64,000 nt of DNA from Alitta virens. Lineage: Eukaryota > Annelida > Polychaeta > Phyllodocida > Nereididae. Of the stretch, positions 26,201 through 36,906 are shown in pieces. The notes below the pieces were generated by a model. That model worked only from the letters and a program-made list of their open reading frames with translations, ran no database searches and was not told where the DNA came from. The stretch lies in NCBI GenBank assembly GCA_932294295.1, contig OW028573.1, positions 53,724,329 to 53,788,328 on the forward strand. Reading direction: 5' to 3'. The first letter of the stretch is position 1. Every line of letters begins with the position of its first letter. A program made the position numbers and the translations under genes.

Positions 26201-27390
26201 ATTCTGTAATTAGTTTCATATACTATGTCTTCTACTGAACTTATTTTGACTAATTTGCTTTATCTGTGATTATATTCCATTCTACAGGTAAATGCCATGC
26301 TAGCCTTACTGGAAGCCTGCCATTTCAAGATTTCATGTGCTCTAGCGCATCTGGCAGGAAGAGATTACCCCAATTCTAAATATAGTCCCTACATTGAGAA
26401 AACAAAAGACAAGACTGTAAGTTAGCTGTTTGTTCTCATCATATTTTGCTAAAATTACTAACGTCAGTGCAATATATATATGCTAGATTTAAGCTTTCTG
26501 TTAACATTTAAGAAGTCTTTGCCAATGTGTCACTGACAAGGAATGGATTCTATTCATGACTTAACAGTAAAAATTATTCAAGATTCAGGACTTAAGTACC
26601 ACAAAACAATTAGACAAAATTAGACAAAAAAACTAGTCTCATTGAAACATGTTTTGTGCATAAATTGAGAAAGCACATTTATCTTTGCCTATCATTCTGT
26701 AAAATATGTTTATGAATAATTCTTCAGGGAATGACTGTTAGCATCCTGAAATTACCAACAGCCATGATAACGGACGGCGTTCCAGGTCCCCAGACTTCGG
26801 TGTTTTTGAGACAGCCAGCTGATGGAGGGCAGTCTGATTCTCCTTTTGGTGAGTTTTACTTGTTATGTTCTGGGAATATTGTGGTCATAAATGACTTGGA
26901 ACCCTGAAGTTACAGCTTCCTTTTGAATGGTATTCACTAACACATTTTACACCTTGGTATTTCAGAGGATGATGACGATTTTGATGACTACATCTCGCCA
27001 ACTGTTTTAGGCCAGTGTCAGGCTATTTATGACTACACAGCAGTTCAACATGATGAACTTACTATAAGACCAGGTATGTTAATTTCAAGTACCTTTGGGG
27101 AATTTCTGTTAATATGTTGTATCATTGCCATAATTTTTTTCATGTGCCTCTAAATATCCGATAGATTGGAACAGGTTCTGTCAGTAAAATACTTGACGCT
27201 AATGAATTTATAAGCATATGATAGAGCAATCAATCCATGTTACTTTTTTCCTTCAGGTGATGTAATTAACATCCACACGAAACAAGACGATGGTTGGTGG
27301 CAGGGTGAATTAAATGGACGATATGGAATTTTTCCTTCGACTTACGTTGAAGAAATACCCATGACCACAATCGGCGATAGTCATGCCTAG
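5285..27390 (+). CDS. NOSTRIN: Nostrin-like F-BAR and SH3 domain adaptor, 16 coding exons
   Basis: Coding exons in frame: 5285-5305, 13570-13655, 16263-16343, 19155-19217, 19473-19554, 19759-19821, 19917-20027, 20267-20383, 20782-20889, 22699-22818, 23212-23320, 26085-26173, 26288-26416, 26728-26848, 26966-27073 and 27257-27390, giving 513 residues (human NOSTRIN is 506). All junctions are GT-AG and every phase matches. The F-BAR module spans about residues 1-260. It opens [19 protein letters not shown], where FW is a conserved F-BAR start, and contains [12 protein letters not shown] and LASAWSMV. A coiled HR1-like part runs about 290-390 and an acidic linker (EDDDDFDD) about 434-441. The SH3 domain at 448-503 carries ALYDY-like AIYDYTA, GWWQG and FPSTYVEE. 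The family binds membranes and dynamin/N-WASP and traffics eNOS in vertebrates. Exon 1 is inferred from phase, donor and the F-BAR motif; the other exons are secure. Confidence 0.93.
5732..5830 (+). other. Possible alternative first exon of nostrin
   Basis: An open 33-codon stretch from ATG 5732 ends at CAG followed by the donor GTAGGT. Its phase (0) would splice into nostrin exon 2. The peptide has no F-BAR start motif, so the 5285 exon is preferred. Only transcripts could tell whether this is used. Confidence 0.2.
9415..9525 (+). repeat. SINE-like fragment, relative of 3025-3125
   Basis: The segment TGTGGTTTAATCCCCACAG followed by CAGCCAGCCTATATTCATGATATTAAACAAC parallels the box and tail at 3025-3125. 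Its position in nostrin intron 1 is typical for an interspersed repeat. The match is partial. Confidence 0.35.
10318..10355. repeat. (ATA)n/(AAAT)n microsatellite
   Basis: A simple repeat of AATA/ATAAAAT units in nostrin intron 1. Confidence 0.85.
13656..16262 (+). other. Nostrin intron 2 interior
   Basis: There is no embedded gene. A GC-richer patch at about 14210-14440 and a purine-rich patch at 13928-13955 are unexplained. The perfect 20 bp palindrome at 15228-15247 is listed separately. Confidence 0.45.
15228..15247. repeat. Perfect 20 bp palindrome
   Basis: CATGGAGGTATACCTCCATG is its own reverse complement. It sits in nostrin intron 2 with no further symmetry around it. It could be a dimeric protein-binding site or chance. 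Confidence 0.8.
16617..16745 (+). repeat. Interspersed repeat family C, plus-strand copy
   Basis: The sequence starts GGGTGACCGCAGATCCTTG and is rich in TCTTAAAA and AAGGCCTTAAAAAGTCTTAA. A related copy lies on the minus strand at 57835-57935, with the same GTGTTCCC/GGTGACC-type start and AAGGCCT-AAGTCTTA core. It is probably a short nonautonomous element in nostrin intron 3. Confidence 0.5.
17225..17350 (+). repeat. Interspersed repeat family A, copy 1
   Basis: TTTCTGGAGCGGAACTCCAA followed by a GGCCTAGCTGTGCCTTTTGAT block and ATGTCTCAG matches the copy at 61335-61475 on the same strand. It also matches inverted copies at 58075-58250 and 60850-60980. It lies in nostrin intron 3. A short overlapping frame is not a gene. 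Confidence 0.6.
17655..17782. mobile_element. 128 bp hairpin MITE in nostrin intron 3
   Basis: Both ends form inverted repeats of about 33 bp (CCCAGCCAGAACCATACGTT and its complement) with only two mismatches. The interior also contains AAAAACGTTTTTC-type symmetry. ATA flanks both sides, compatible with a 3 bp target duplication. It has no coding capacity; the superfamily is not assigned. Confidence 0.75.
18480..19110 (-). pseudogene. Decayed 3' end of a CR1/L2-like LINE
   Basis: The minus strand conceptually reads, with stops and frameshifts, [20 protein letters not shown], then [12 protein letters not shown], and nearer the end [15 protein letters not shown] and [12 protein letters not shown]. 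These are the hallmark C-terminal segments just after the reverse transcriptase of many animal non-LTR retrotransposons. Only this terminal part is present, so it is a 5'-truncated dead copy in nostrin intron 3, opposite to the gene. The plus-strand frame at 18443-18625 is a shadow. Confidence 0.75.
20890..22698 (+). other. Nostrin intron 9 interior
   Basis: No gene is seen. It contains two TGACGTCA octamers, at about 22308 and 22330, in a GC-richer patch at 21850-22400 of unknown origin. Confidence 0.45.
23388..25862. mobile_element. TTAA-flanked inverted-repeat DNA element in nostrin intron 11
   Basis: The ends AGGTCATGGGCAATCA (23388-23403) and its exact complement (25847-25862) are each bordered by TTAA (23384-23387 and 25863-25866), a clear target-site duplication. 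Inside the ends, diverged inverted homology continues for about 230 bp and includes GTGACGTCAGAGTTGCTG at about 23590 and its complement at about 25665. TTAA targets are used by piggyBac and Kolobok elements; the purine-rich AGG start is more Kolobok-like. No transposase is visible (an 81-codon frame at 23507-23752 has no known domain), so it appears nonautonomous. It contains a poly-T stretch near 25190-25220 and a hairpin at 25346-25374. Confidence 0.85.
25346..25374. repeat. 13 bp hairpin inside the TTAA element
   Basis: ATGGAGTCACCAG, three bases, then CTGGTGACTCCAT. The 16-mer TCTCTGGTGACTCCAT also occurs at about 10911-10926 in nostrin intron 1, so the motif may be part of a dispersed repeat. 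Confidence 0.7.
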
Positions 27391-29915
27391 TCAGCTCCTA
27401 ATTACATATCGTAGATTAGTGGCTGCTTTGTATATAAAAACGCTAACATTATAATATTTGACGACCCACCAAGACTGTCATTGTTGTACTGGGAATGCAC
27501 TTGTTATACCTCTGCCTTCGTTATTGCACTGTGAAATTATAGCTTGTGAATAAGTCAAAAAACATTTCAGTAACCAGTGGGTTACCTTCAATAGCATTTA
27601 TTGGAATTTTATTGATCCTTTTTACAATATTAGTGAAATTATATTGTTATATTGAGTATTGTTACTACATTGTACAAGTGATGATCAGTTGGTTATCATG
27701 ATTCAATATGCCATTGTTTTATTCCACAAAAATGTTCAATGGCGGGTTGATATTTAAATCCAATTTAACAATGGCACATATCTTTTCTTCATTCAAAAGT
27801 TATATTCGCTGTATTATTGTGTAAATAGATAACTTTTTTTTTCCTAGTCATTGAGTATTTTACATTGTTGGAGTAAAATATACGCACTCAGTAATCTCAT
27901 TATCTAATTCCATTTTCTCATTTTAAGGTCTATTTTAATTGATGGTAATTTCCATTGCATCAGTATCAATCTTATTGTTAATTCACTTGTTCTTAATGTA
28001 AAATGTTCATGCTGTAAACAGGCATTAGTATTAGTTATATTGTTACTGTATTATAGTGCTTGCATTATGTAAATAGACATTCTTCTATTTATATTTCAAA
28101 TGTGTGTAACAAGCAGAAAAGAAATCATGCTGATAATATGCTGTTGCGTTACAGGAACAAGTCAACTACACACAAAGCAATGTTTTTATGGAATTGTAAT
28201 TGAAAAAGCATGAGTTAGAATTACCTAATTAAATCACACAAGTTGTTAGATATTAAGATTATCATGATTATTATTGTGGAAAAGTGTGCACTATGCTGTG
28301 AAGGTTTATCTACTTAGAAATACCATATTCATTATGATTTTTGTGCAGAGAGAAGCCAGTGTTCTTGAGGCTAAATGTACCAACTTTTGGTAGATTCAAG
28401 AATTGCTGAAGTGTTCTTAGATTATTACTGCATGAAAAAGCAGCAATGGTCATTTGTAACGGATGATAGAGTGAACAAACAAATATTAGGTAGAATAAAC
28501 ACTGTATAATGGCATTCTCAATAACATCAGTTGGTTTGATAGGATACATGATTGTTGTGCTGGTGTAACCATGGTGTTTACCCTTTGTAGAGATAAACCT
28601 TTATCATCTCTGTGTGGGCATGTTAGATTAGTATGCACTCCAGAGGTTGAATGTTTTAGTAATGGTAAGATCGTCATGGTATACAGTTGCATGTCAATGA
28701 AATGTGAATTATTACTGAAAGCGGCAAGTCATGCCATTGCTTTTTTTTTTTTTTTAATATATAATTCTCACAGAAGAACTACACTTTGTTGTTCAAATTT
28801 CAGAATGCTAATTTGAGGTTGAAAGAACTATTATTCTTCCTTCATATATTGGTGCTTTATCGTATGTAATTGTACTTATGCAAACAATTTTCTAGGAAAC
28901 TTCGACCTTGTAAAATTTTCTAGAAAACCTTGACCTTGTAATCTTTCATTCCAATTGTACACTCCATATTACTTTATTACAAAGTAGAATAGATAATTAC
29001 TCCATTTAAATAGGAAAACAAAATTTGGAAATTCAATACATTGTACTATAGAAATTTCTGTGATACTTTCATGGTGAAATCATTGTGAAAATTGGCCAAA
29101 ACAGTAGGAGATGCAGCATTTTTGTAAAGGTAGTCTTTCACAAGGTTTAAAGAAAGATTTTGATATGGTGTGAAGAGTTCAAGATTTTATATGCGATCAG
29201 TGAAGGTGGGGTATTAAATTGTAACTGCTGCCAAGTTTCTGCTCATCCTGTAACTTCTATTGGTATTATGAGTTCGATTAATTGTTGAAGACTTATTGAG
29301 AATCTGCATCGAACTGTTATAATTGTGAATGCTTGGGCATTGATTTAGTGCATTTTGCCATTCATTGTTAAATTTTTACCTGGCATTTTATTGTACACAC
29401 GAATGTGTTCTCTAGATTCATTCCAAGCTGAAGATGCTACTTTTATTGTTTCGTAACCTGTAGATGTAATTCACACCTGCAATTTGTTACTCTGTAATTA
29501 TTGCCATAAAGTTTGTGTGATAGATAATTCCAAGTAGTTTACATGCACATGTTACAGTGTTTGATATTCCCAATAGTTAGTGATCTATTAAATGCTTAGA
29601 ATATGAACAGGTGTTGTCTTTGATTTTAATTGCCGATATAAAAAATTGTGACCAGATCGACCTATTAACCCAAATTCTTTGTGTCTTTTTTACTAGTATA
29701 CATATAGTATATGTGCAAAAATGTGCACTTGTAAGATTCTATTTCACATTTAAAGAGATTTATCAAGGGATCTGCCAAGATCAAACATTGACAATCAGTT
29801 TTAACAAGAGCTTTACACATGGCCCGTAAATAGCCAAACAACATGATCTCCTAAGATGGCTATAAACCACTATGTAAACAAAAATTTGAAACAACCCCAT
29901 CTTATAAATATAAAA
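27391..29915 (+). other. Nostrin 3'UTR and convergent intergenic region
   Basis: AT-rich sequence with no gene. It should contain the nostrin 3'UTR. No AATAAA is obvious; ATTAAA occurs near 28227 and 29587. Two Pumilio-type TGTAAATA sites (about 27821 and 28070) are compatible with 3'UTR control but could be chance at this AT content. Confidence 0.45.
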
Positions 29916-29921
29916 TTTATT
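29916..29921 (-). promoter_or_regulatory. Candidate polyadenylation signal of GTF2E1
   Basis: AATAAA on the minus strand, about 70 bases after the GTF2E1 stop codon. Confidence 0.6.
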
Positions 29922-29991
29922 ATACTTCCTGAACAGTATATACAAAAGATCTGTACAATTAACAGAATGTGTTATTTTTATACTTGTACAT

Positions 29992-32979
29992 TTAATACTC
30001 GTACATTGCGGAGTAAAGTTCTTGTCCAACTCTGATGTAATTGTCCTTTTCTGCCTGTGTCATGTGTTCTACCATTTCTTCTGTGACATCTTCATATGGA
30101 ATCATTCTTCCACCAACTTTTACCATGGTAACTTCCTCTTCTTCATCACTCTGCATCATCTCAACAGTTCCTGCAAAGTCAGTTACATAATGAGTCATCA
30201 ATTGAGAAAGAACTAAAACTCTTAGTCAGGGTACTTGTATCACCAAATAAGCTTCTGTGGGAACCGGCTGTAGTATTATGGCCGCCACACACAAATATGG
30301 CCCTTTTTTGGTTCCAATGATACCAGAGTGATATAATATTATTGATTTACTACCTTTTGGTACTCATTTGATTGACAGGGTTAAGTATTTTAGTTATATT
30401 TGGGATATATTGGCATTCCATATATATATATATATCTTGGCAGTCATCTTGAATTTCTCATAGAACAATTGCTAAAAAAATATGGCAACATCCTTTTTTG
30501 GATTCAGCACATCCAAATTACCTAAAAAAGCCATGTTCATCATGGACCATAAAATAGGGAAATCATGGTGCATATTAAGAATGCAGCATTATTACCAGTA
30601 ATGATAACACATAATTCTGATAACATAATGGCTTACCTGAAGGATTCGTTGAAGCAGGATTGCCACTAGGTTTACTAGGCTTAGCAAACTCATCTTCCGA
30701 TTCACTGGTCGAAGGATCCCCATCACTTGCTGCACCAGGCACCACAGCAGACTGTGATGCAGAGGGCGTGGTTGTGTTGATCAGAGACTTCCTTTCTGTT
30801 GCCAGCAAGGTGCGCATAATATCATCATTCTCCATATTTCGACTAGCTGATGCACTAGCAGCAGCAGCCACTGGCTGACTCGGAGCTGCACTTGTCTGTA
30901 AAATAAGGACAAAATTATCATTTACACAATTCAATAGCAGTCTCCTAGTTTGTCAAAGCTGTTAAAGATCTTAAGTTACGTGTCTCATCCTAACAATGTT
31001 GATATTGAACAACACAAGTAATTTCTTAAGATTTTTATTCACATGTATGTGCTATTATTCACCCAGGATGTTAGCTGACTTTTACCCGGATAATCTTAGG
31101 GTTGCATAATTTAAATCATTTGATTTAAATCAACTGATTTAAGTTGCGATTTAAATCAAGCATAAAAATCATAATTTACATGATTTAAATCATTTCTTTA
31201 ATTTGATATGACAATAAAAGAAAATCAGTGGAATTTAGAAGTTGCCACAAGCGAAAATAACGAAAATTGAGTCCTGAAAATAATGAAACTTCGAGTCCCA
31301 AGAACATACTTTACAGACTGTGCAAAGCCTATGTAAAAATGTAGATGTCTAAATGCTATACGCAAACTATCAAAATGAGGCTGAATGGCTGTTTATCACT
31401 GTTTACATGAAATGCCAGTGTGCCACTTGTGGCAAATATGCATAGTTATGAAGAGATGAGATCCATGAGCTGAGTGTCTCGAATCACTTAACTGTCGACC
31501 TATTTGGCATGACTACGTGTAAGTATGATCAAGGAACAAGTAGATATATGACACTTACTGCAGCAATAGGTTCAGGGACAGCTCCGGCAATTGTGCTCTC
31601 GGACATCCAGATCGGTTTCTCCTTCTTGGGTGCAGCTTCTTTCTTGGCCTGTTCACCAACAGACACTGTGACTTGGTCAGAATTGTAATTGAAGTAGTCT
31701 CTATTTCTTGTTGCATCTCCACTCCAAGCAGCATTTTCATCCTTAGCTTTAGCACCCCCATATGCATGAGACCTGCAACAGCGAACAGTTTTATTACCAT
31801 GTCCTCTCCACATCACAAACTGTGTGACGTCAACTTTGTTCCAAGGAACCAGTATATCTTTGTCATTTGAACCAAATAAGCATAACATGTTCGAATAGAT
31901 GATGATAAATCAGCTTACTTAATTTTGGAGAGATCAGTAGGTTCCGGTTCAAGAATTTCTGGAGCTAATCGAATGTCTTCCACCTCATGCAGAAGACCGA
32001 ATATGGGTTCCATTTGCTCATTAAATTTTACCATTAATGTCCGTGTGTCTTGTCTCGGTACTGCAGCTGCCTCCTCCACCACTTCAGACCTGCAGAATGT
32101 ACACATGAATGTCCCTTCAGAAAAAAAAAAAAGGTTTATTAACTTTTTGGTGATAGGAATGCAAATAAAACATGTATTCCAATTTTGTATTTTCAGGCCT
32201 ATGACGTAATATGCTTTAATTCAATGAGTGACGTCACAAACTGACAGCGGCGCTGAGGCACAAACGCAAGTTTATCATAGTTTATTTTCCTTTTTCTCGG
32301 GGGCTGCTGCCCCCAAACCCCCGCTACTCTACACAAATGTATTCTTATTGTGTGCCAGAACGAAATTTGGTCAAAAATTCACATTATTTTCAAGTTTCAT
32401 GGATGCCACATATGGTCAATAATTTGGGTCCACTATACTGCACTAAACCCTACTTTAAGAATTTCTACGATGTAATAGAAAAAAAGACTACTGAATGGGC
32501 AATCTTCTAAACAAAACACACATAAACATACCTGAACATGGATCAAACAACTGGTCTGCTTCTAAATCTGTAAAAGTTTTTTCACAACCTGGACACTTAA
32601 ATGAAGCTCGACTAGTAGAGTCCCTCTCTTCCGTTTCAATTTTGCGACGCATGTGATCAAGCTTGTATTTAACAACATTAACAAATGAGCTGTAGTTAAT
32701 GAAGTAATAGTTGTGTCTAGTCATCCTATTTTCAGCGTCAGTTTCCACTCTCATCCGAGCTTTGATGAACTTTTCATTTTTCAAGGTGTTCACAAGCGTA
32801 CGCAGCTGCTTTCTGTCAAATTTTAGCAGTTCCAGTATATCATCTTCTTTGATACAAGGATGGTGTATCAACATCTCCATCACCAGTGCATGCTCGATGG
32901 TATAAAATCCTCTGACAATATAGCGAACAAGCCTTTTCAGGGTTTCTGGAACCTCTCTCAATACCTCAGGTTCTGTCAT
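29992..32979 (-). CDS. GTF2E1: TFIIE subunit alpha, five coding exons
   Basis: Coding exons (minus): 32979-32532, 32114-31919, 31772-31559, 30895-30637 and 30170-29992, all with GT-AG borders and matching phases, giving 431 residues (human protein 439). The N-terminal winged-helix region (about 10-110) starts [19 protein letters not shown] zinc ribbon follows, with CPGC in exon 1 and CTFC in exon 2, so the finger is split by the first coding intron. The conserved FNEQMEPI and [10 protein letters not shown] segment comes next, then a Ser/Ala-rich low-complexity middle. An acidic SDEEEE stretch precedes the conserved end ([19 protein letters not shown]). TFIIE-alpha pairs with TFIIE-beta, recruits TFIIH and stimulates promoter opening by RNA polymerase II. 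A good acceptor at 33001 precedes the start ATG by 20 bases, so an upstream noncoding exon is expected. Confidence 0.96.
31105..31200. repeat. Cluster of GATTTAAATC palindromes in GTF2E1 intron
   Basis: The palindrome TGATTTAAATCA or close variants occurs four to five times in about 95 bp, some with 10-12 bp spacing, inside the third coding intron. This is a local palindromic low-complexity repeat of unknown origin. Confidence 0.7.
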
Positions 32980-32999
32980 CTCACAGCCTTATGTTTTTG

Positions 33000-33012
33000 C
33001 TGGAATACAAAT
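33000..33012 (-). promoter_or_regulatory. 5'UTR splice acceptor of GTF2E1
   Basis: The minus strand reads CATTTGTATTCCAG ending at 33000, then 20 leader bases to the GTF2E1 ATG at 32979. This argues for a spliced leader whose first exon lies upstream, possibly at 40746 and above. Confidence 0.5.
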
Positions 33013-34740
33013 GATGAATATTTCTTTCAAATGAGAATAGATAAAATTTTAACTGGCTTTATAGCATGCCACCTTGCATCATATTATTAAATTTTTTAAG
33101 AAGTAAAGCACTATCTTTCGCATAGAAATTGAGCAATGATTACTTTTGACAACTCTTACTCTTAATGTCTTAGTACTCTTACTCGGCTTTTTTTTTTTAT
33201 CATTTTCTTAACAACAGTAGATTCAGAGATTCATAATCATTAATTTTGCATTTAATCATGAGGCACTTGGGCGATAATGGAACACTTACATGTGCATGTA
33301 CAGTACCTGTAGTAATTATCTGTCAGCGACTGCCGTCAAATCATCATTCCACAAAATTCACAAGGACGAAATGTTGTGCTAAATAAGTCGTGGTTCTTCA
33401 AACAAGAGACGAGTACATGTATAATTAGGCGATCTAAACAAATTGGTAACAAATTGTTGATTCTTCTTATGTCAAACTTGAACGATAGGCGGCGCTTTTA
33501 TTCTGCTTTACTGGTACGCCACCTAGTGAATTAAGTAAGAATAAAAAGTGCAATTATTCCACAGGGCATGCTAATATATCCTCACCACGTCTCTTTCTCC
33601 TGTCATGAGTAAGATATGGAGTAGACATCCGCCTGGAAACGGCAGGAAGTAGACAGAAAAAAGAGACCTACATAATGGGAGGGATATTTTACAGGGTTGC
33701 CACTCAACCCAAACTTCCAACGATCTTAAGCTTCAAAGATTTTCCTTATTTATCCAAAAGCAAACATTTGAGAACTGTAGCTACTTAAGCAGTGTCACAC
33801 CTGCAATTTTACCAAACTATAAATTTTACTCGGAGCAAATATATCCTATCAAAAGAGAAATTTTTACAACCTGCAAATATTAAATAAATTTGGATTTAAA
33901 ATCCCTTCAATTAAACCAGTGGCAACCCTGGAAAAAAGGGGGGAAGATAACATTTGCCAGAGGTAAATAATATACATAACATGCAGCACACCAGCACCAT
34001 CTTATGATGATATGGAGTAGACATCCGCCTTTCAACTTGTAAAGCTGGACAGTACACCAATATGTACTGTTTCTGTTGACCAGTCCAAATCTATACTCTT
34101 CCAAACCTCACAATTACTGTAAAAAAATACTGTAAAAAAATACCACAGCAAATAAGTAAATCTAATCAATTTATTCACATATTATGTTGGGCGAATTGTA
34201 ATAATATAAAAAACATTACTAAGCACTAGAACTATATGTAACTTGTGAACGTGAAATACGGAAATTTACAACTCACATGTGTCAAACACTCGTAAAACAG
34301 ACCACTGAAATTCAGAGATCAATAAAAGCTGAATATAAGACAGATCACGTATATATACACCAACCACATCGGTCATTGTTAAGGTGAAGATAACACACCT
34401 ACATGACAAGCACGATTTTAATAACTCGTACATTCAAATGAGATACATGAGATACATGAGATGAGAATGTATACCACAGTTATCAATAACTACCATGAAG
34501 GTAATATTAAATATTAATTATCAATAGCCCAAATATGTAATTCCAAGATGTGTTTTAGTAAATAAAAAACATTGCTATCCAAGACAAATGTAATTGCCAG
34601 AATAATCTTGAGGCACAGGTGACTTGTCAAAATTAGGGGTGTCACAATAATCTTGAGACACCCAAGGTAAAGACCAACAACAATAATACCAATAATACAT
34701 AAGTAGGTTCAACACCATAATAATTGTATACATAGCCAAA
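33013..34740. other. Noncoding region upstream of GTF2E1 coding exons
   Basis: No gene is seen. It contains the small inverted-repeat element at 33692-33930. Two copies of a 22-mer beginning GATATGGAGTAGACATCC lie at 33613-33634 and 34009-34030. AATAATCTTGAG is repeated at 34597 and 34646. Part of this may be the 3' terminal repeat of the Ngaro-type element, but I could not match it to a 5' copy. Confidence 0.45.
33692..33930. mobile_element. 239 bp MITE-like element
   Basis: CAGGGTTGCCACT at the left end is inverted as AGTGGCAACCCTG at the right end. The interior is AT-rich and noncoding. CAGGG-type termini are common in hAT-like nonautonomous elements. No clear target duplication is visible, so the superfamily is open. 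The 22-mer direct repeat pair flanks it. Confidence 0.6.
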
Positions 34741-35451
34741 TTACTGGGTATGACTAATATGTTGAACATACAAACTCTTATACATAAAAATAGCCTTGGA
34801 CAATGCAGACCTCAAAGACGCTTTGTAATGTTTTCGACCCATAGAAGTATTGGAATGAATACCATCTAAGTATAACTCTTGGTAATCGGTATGATCTCTG
34901 CAATATCTAGTGCCGTCAGTGCCATGGATTTCCCAAAATCTTTTGTGCTTGTGAAAAAACAAAAATGGACTTCCTGATATTGCCATCTTAAGAAGGGTCT
35001 CTAGCCTATTAAGGTTAAGTCTAAATACAAAAGGAGAAGATTGTAAACCCTCAAATCGAGGGACAACAGATAATACACCTACAATAGCGTGGTAACATTG
35101 ATGTAACCATGTTGCGGCATCTAATAAAGATCGAGCTACCAATTCAACATCAATATCTCTAGCTAAATCATTAGATCCCAGTTCCAAAAGAAGAATCTGT
35201 GGCGATAGTATGTCAAGCCACTCTGTAGGGTAAGGAAATGAGACAGCCAATGCTCCAGATATACCATATAAATGGACACCTGATACATTATCATTGACTA
35301 ACAAAGCTTTAGCTATGTCTAATGGCATATATGAGCCTTTAAAATTATTCAAATAATGATCTGAGAGGCTTCTGACAAAACTATGACCAAGGATCACCGC
35401 TAAAGGTAAGTTATCCTTTTCTGGAACACAAGTTGGACGATCATCTTCTTC
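34741..35451 (-). CDS. SGNH-hydrolase domain protein of the Ngaro element
   Basis: The frame opens at 35451, right after a stop that doubles as an acceptor-like TTGTTGTAG, and the first ATG is at 35397 (218 residues). SGNH signatures are all present, numbered from that ATG: nucleophile Ser6 in ILGHSFVRSL, Gly45/Gly48, the block-III pattern G74-S-N76-D77 in LELGSNDLA, and the catalytic pair D178 and H181 in YLDGIHSNTS. The fold is that of GDSL-type esterases/acetylhydrolases. It is the only frame of this element that is undamaged over its full length. Its role in the retrotransposon is unknown. The acceptor-like sequence suggests it may be expressed by splicing rather than as a separate ATG frame. 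Confidence 0.8.
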   Translation of the reverse strand, partial: EEDDRPTCVPEKDNLPLAVILGHSFVRSLSDHYLNNFKGSYMPLDIAKALLVNDNVSGVHLYGISGALAVSFPYPTEWLDILSPQILLLELGSNDLARDIDVELVARSLLDAATWLHQCYHAIVGVLSVVPRFEGLQSSPFVFRLNLNRLETLLKMAISGSPFLFFHKHKRFWEIHGTDGTRYCRDHTDYQELYLDGIHSNTSMGRKHYKASLRSALSKAIFMYKSLYVQHISHTQ

Positions 35452-35485
35452 CTACAACAAAATATATACACTATAATGAACCTCA

Positions 35486-36734
35486 TTAGAAGGCAGCTGG
35501 TAAACCAGACGTTGCAATTCTAGCATGGTAAAACTTGCTGACATGGCCAGAAGTGGAGGAGCTCAGAGCAGCGGAGAACCTAGCAGCTAAAGTGGTCGTA
35601 TCTTTCAAACGGTATGCCCTAATGTAGTGGTCTAAACTCTCCTTTGAGAACCAACCGACATGTTACATGACATCTTCGGGACTATCAGCAGAACCAGACA
35701 AAACCTTAGCAATTGCACACCCACTTCGCAAAGAGTGAGAAGTAACCATTATCAATATTCAAAATCCGAAGGTACAATTTCAATCTCATGTAAATAGTAG
35801 AGTACGGGAGGAAAGAGTTCAACACATTACCATTATCAGTAAGTGGGCGAAATAAGTAACCCAAAGAGAGATTAACACCAAACACCATGGCAAAATTAAT
35901 ATATTCTGTAATGGCTTTGACAGGACACAAATGGTCATCTTTGCATCTCATTACAGCAAAAGTATTTACACGTGAAGACCTCCCAGTAAGAACTTTCCCA
36001 ACTGTATGACGTATCAAAAAACCTGAACCATCAGGAAAACATTTGATTTCTTGGGTCAACATCCTACCCAAATCACCTGCTCTATCTCCCGCAAAATACT
36101 GGAGTAGAAAAAACGCTCTGTCACAGTTAAACACAAAACGTAGTTTTACCTGTAACTCCTTCCTGTCTTGCTGAATCAACAAATACGATGAGATTTTCTC
36201 TAACTTGTCAGGAAACATAGGCATCGCCTGAGTAGGCTGAACGTGGCTAACAGATTGTTCCATCCTTATAGCCTTGACATAGTCATTAACTTCCTTTGAA
36301 GTTGCAGGGTTAACACCATCTCTGCCAGATGAATCAAATATAGAGCGAAGTTGTCCAACATACGATTCCACTGTACCTGATGCCAAACGTCGGGGGCATT
36401 TACAAGAGGTTGATTTGGGGGGTGACCCCAATTCCGGACAATTCAATTCATGAATTGGTGTTTTACCTGTACCATCTTTCCAAACAAGAAATCTACAAAC
36501 ATCTACTGGAGAAGCAGTTAAAAGAGTAGGTTGATGTGGCAAAGAATGAAGAAACTGTTCCAACTGACTTTGAAAAGCGGACTTCTTCCTCTCATATTTA
36601 GTTCCCACTAAAGAGTTCTTCACCATATTTAAGTGTTGATCAATGCTACACAGATCCACCTGTACAAGGAAAATTGGTACATAGTAAATGATTTGATTCA
36701 ACAATTCATGAGAACCAACTTCACATAGAATCAT
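35486..36734 (-). pseudogene. Ngaro tyrosine recombinase, one frameshift and one stop
   Basis: The main frame runs 36734-35706. Catalytic Arg I lies in AGDRAGDLGRML. After a one-base shift near 35738-35745 the next frame supplies the HSLRSG box (H-x-x-R). It then has an in-frame TAA at 35663-35665, followed by HVGWFSKESLDHY with the late His and the nucleophile Tyr, ending at 35486. These are the core residues of the phage-integrase/tyrosine recombinase family that integrates circular cDNA of DIRS-order elements. Both lesions fall in the catalytic C-terminus, so this copy cannot make a full recombinase. Confidence 0.82.
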
Positions 36735-36906
36735 TTACAAATGTGTAAAGGGACTAATAAAATTGTAATCTAAATGCCACAAGGTCCCAAGGTAAGCCCT
36801 TCATATCACCAACGAAACCACAGCCACTAGGGACTTGTAAAATGCCTTTTTCACCTTTTGATCCTATCAAAATTTCATAGACAGCATACCTAACAATAAT
36901 AGGCCA

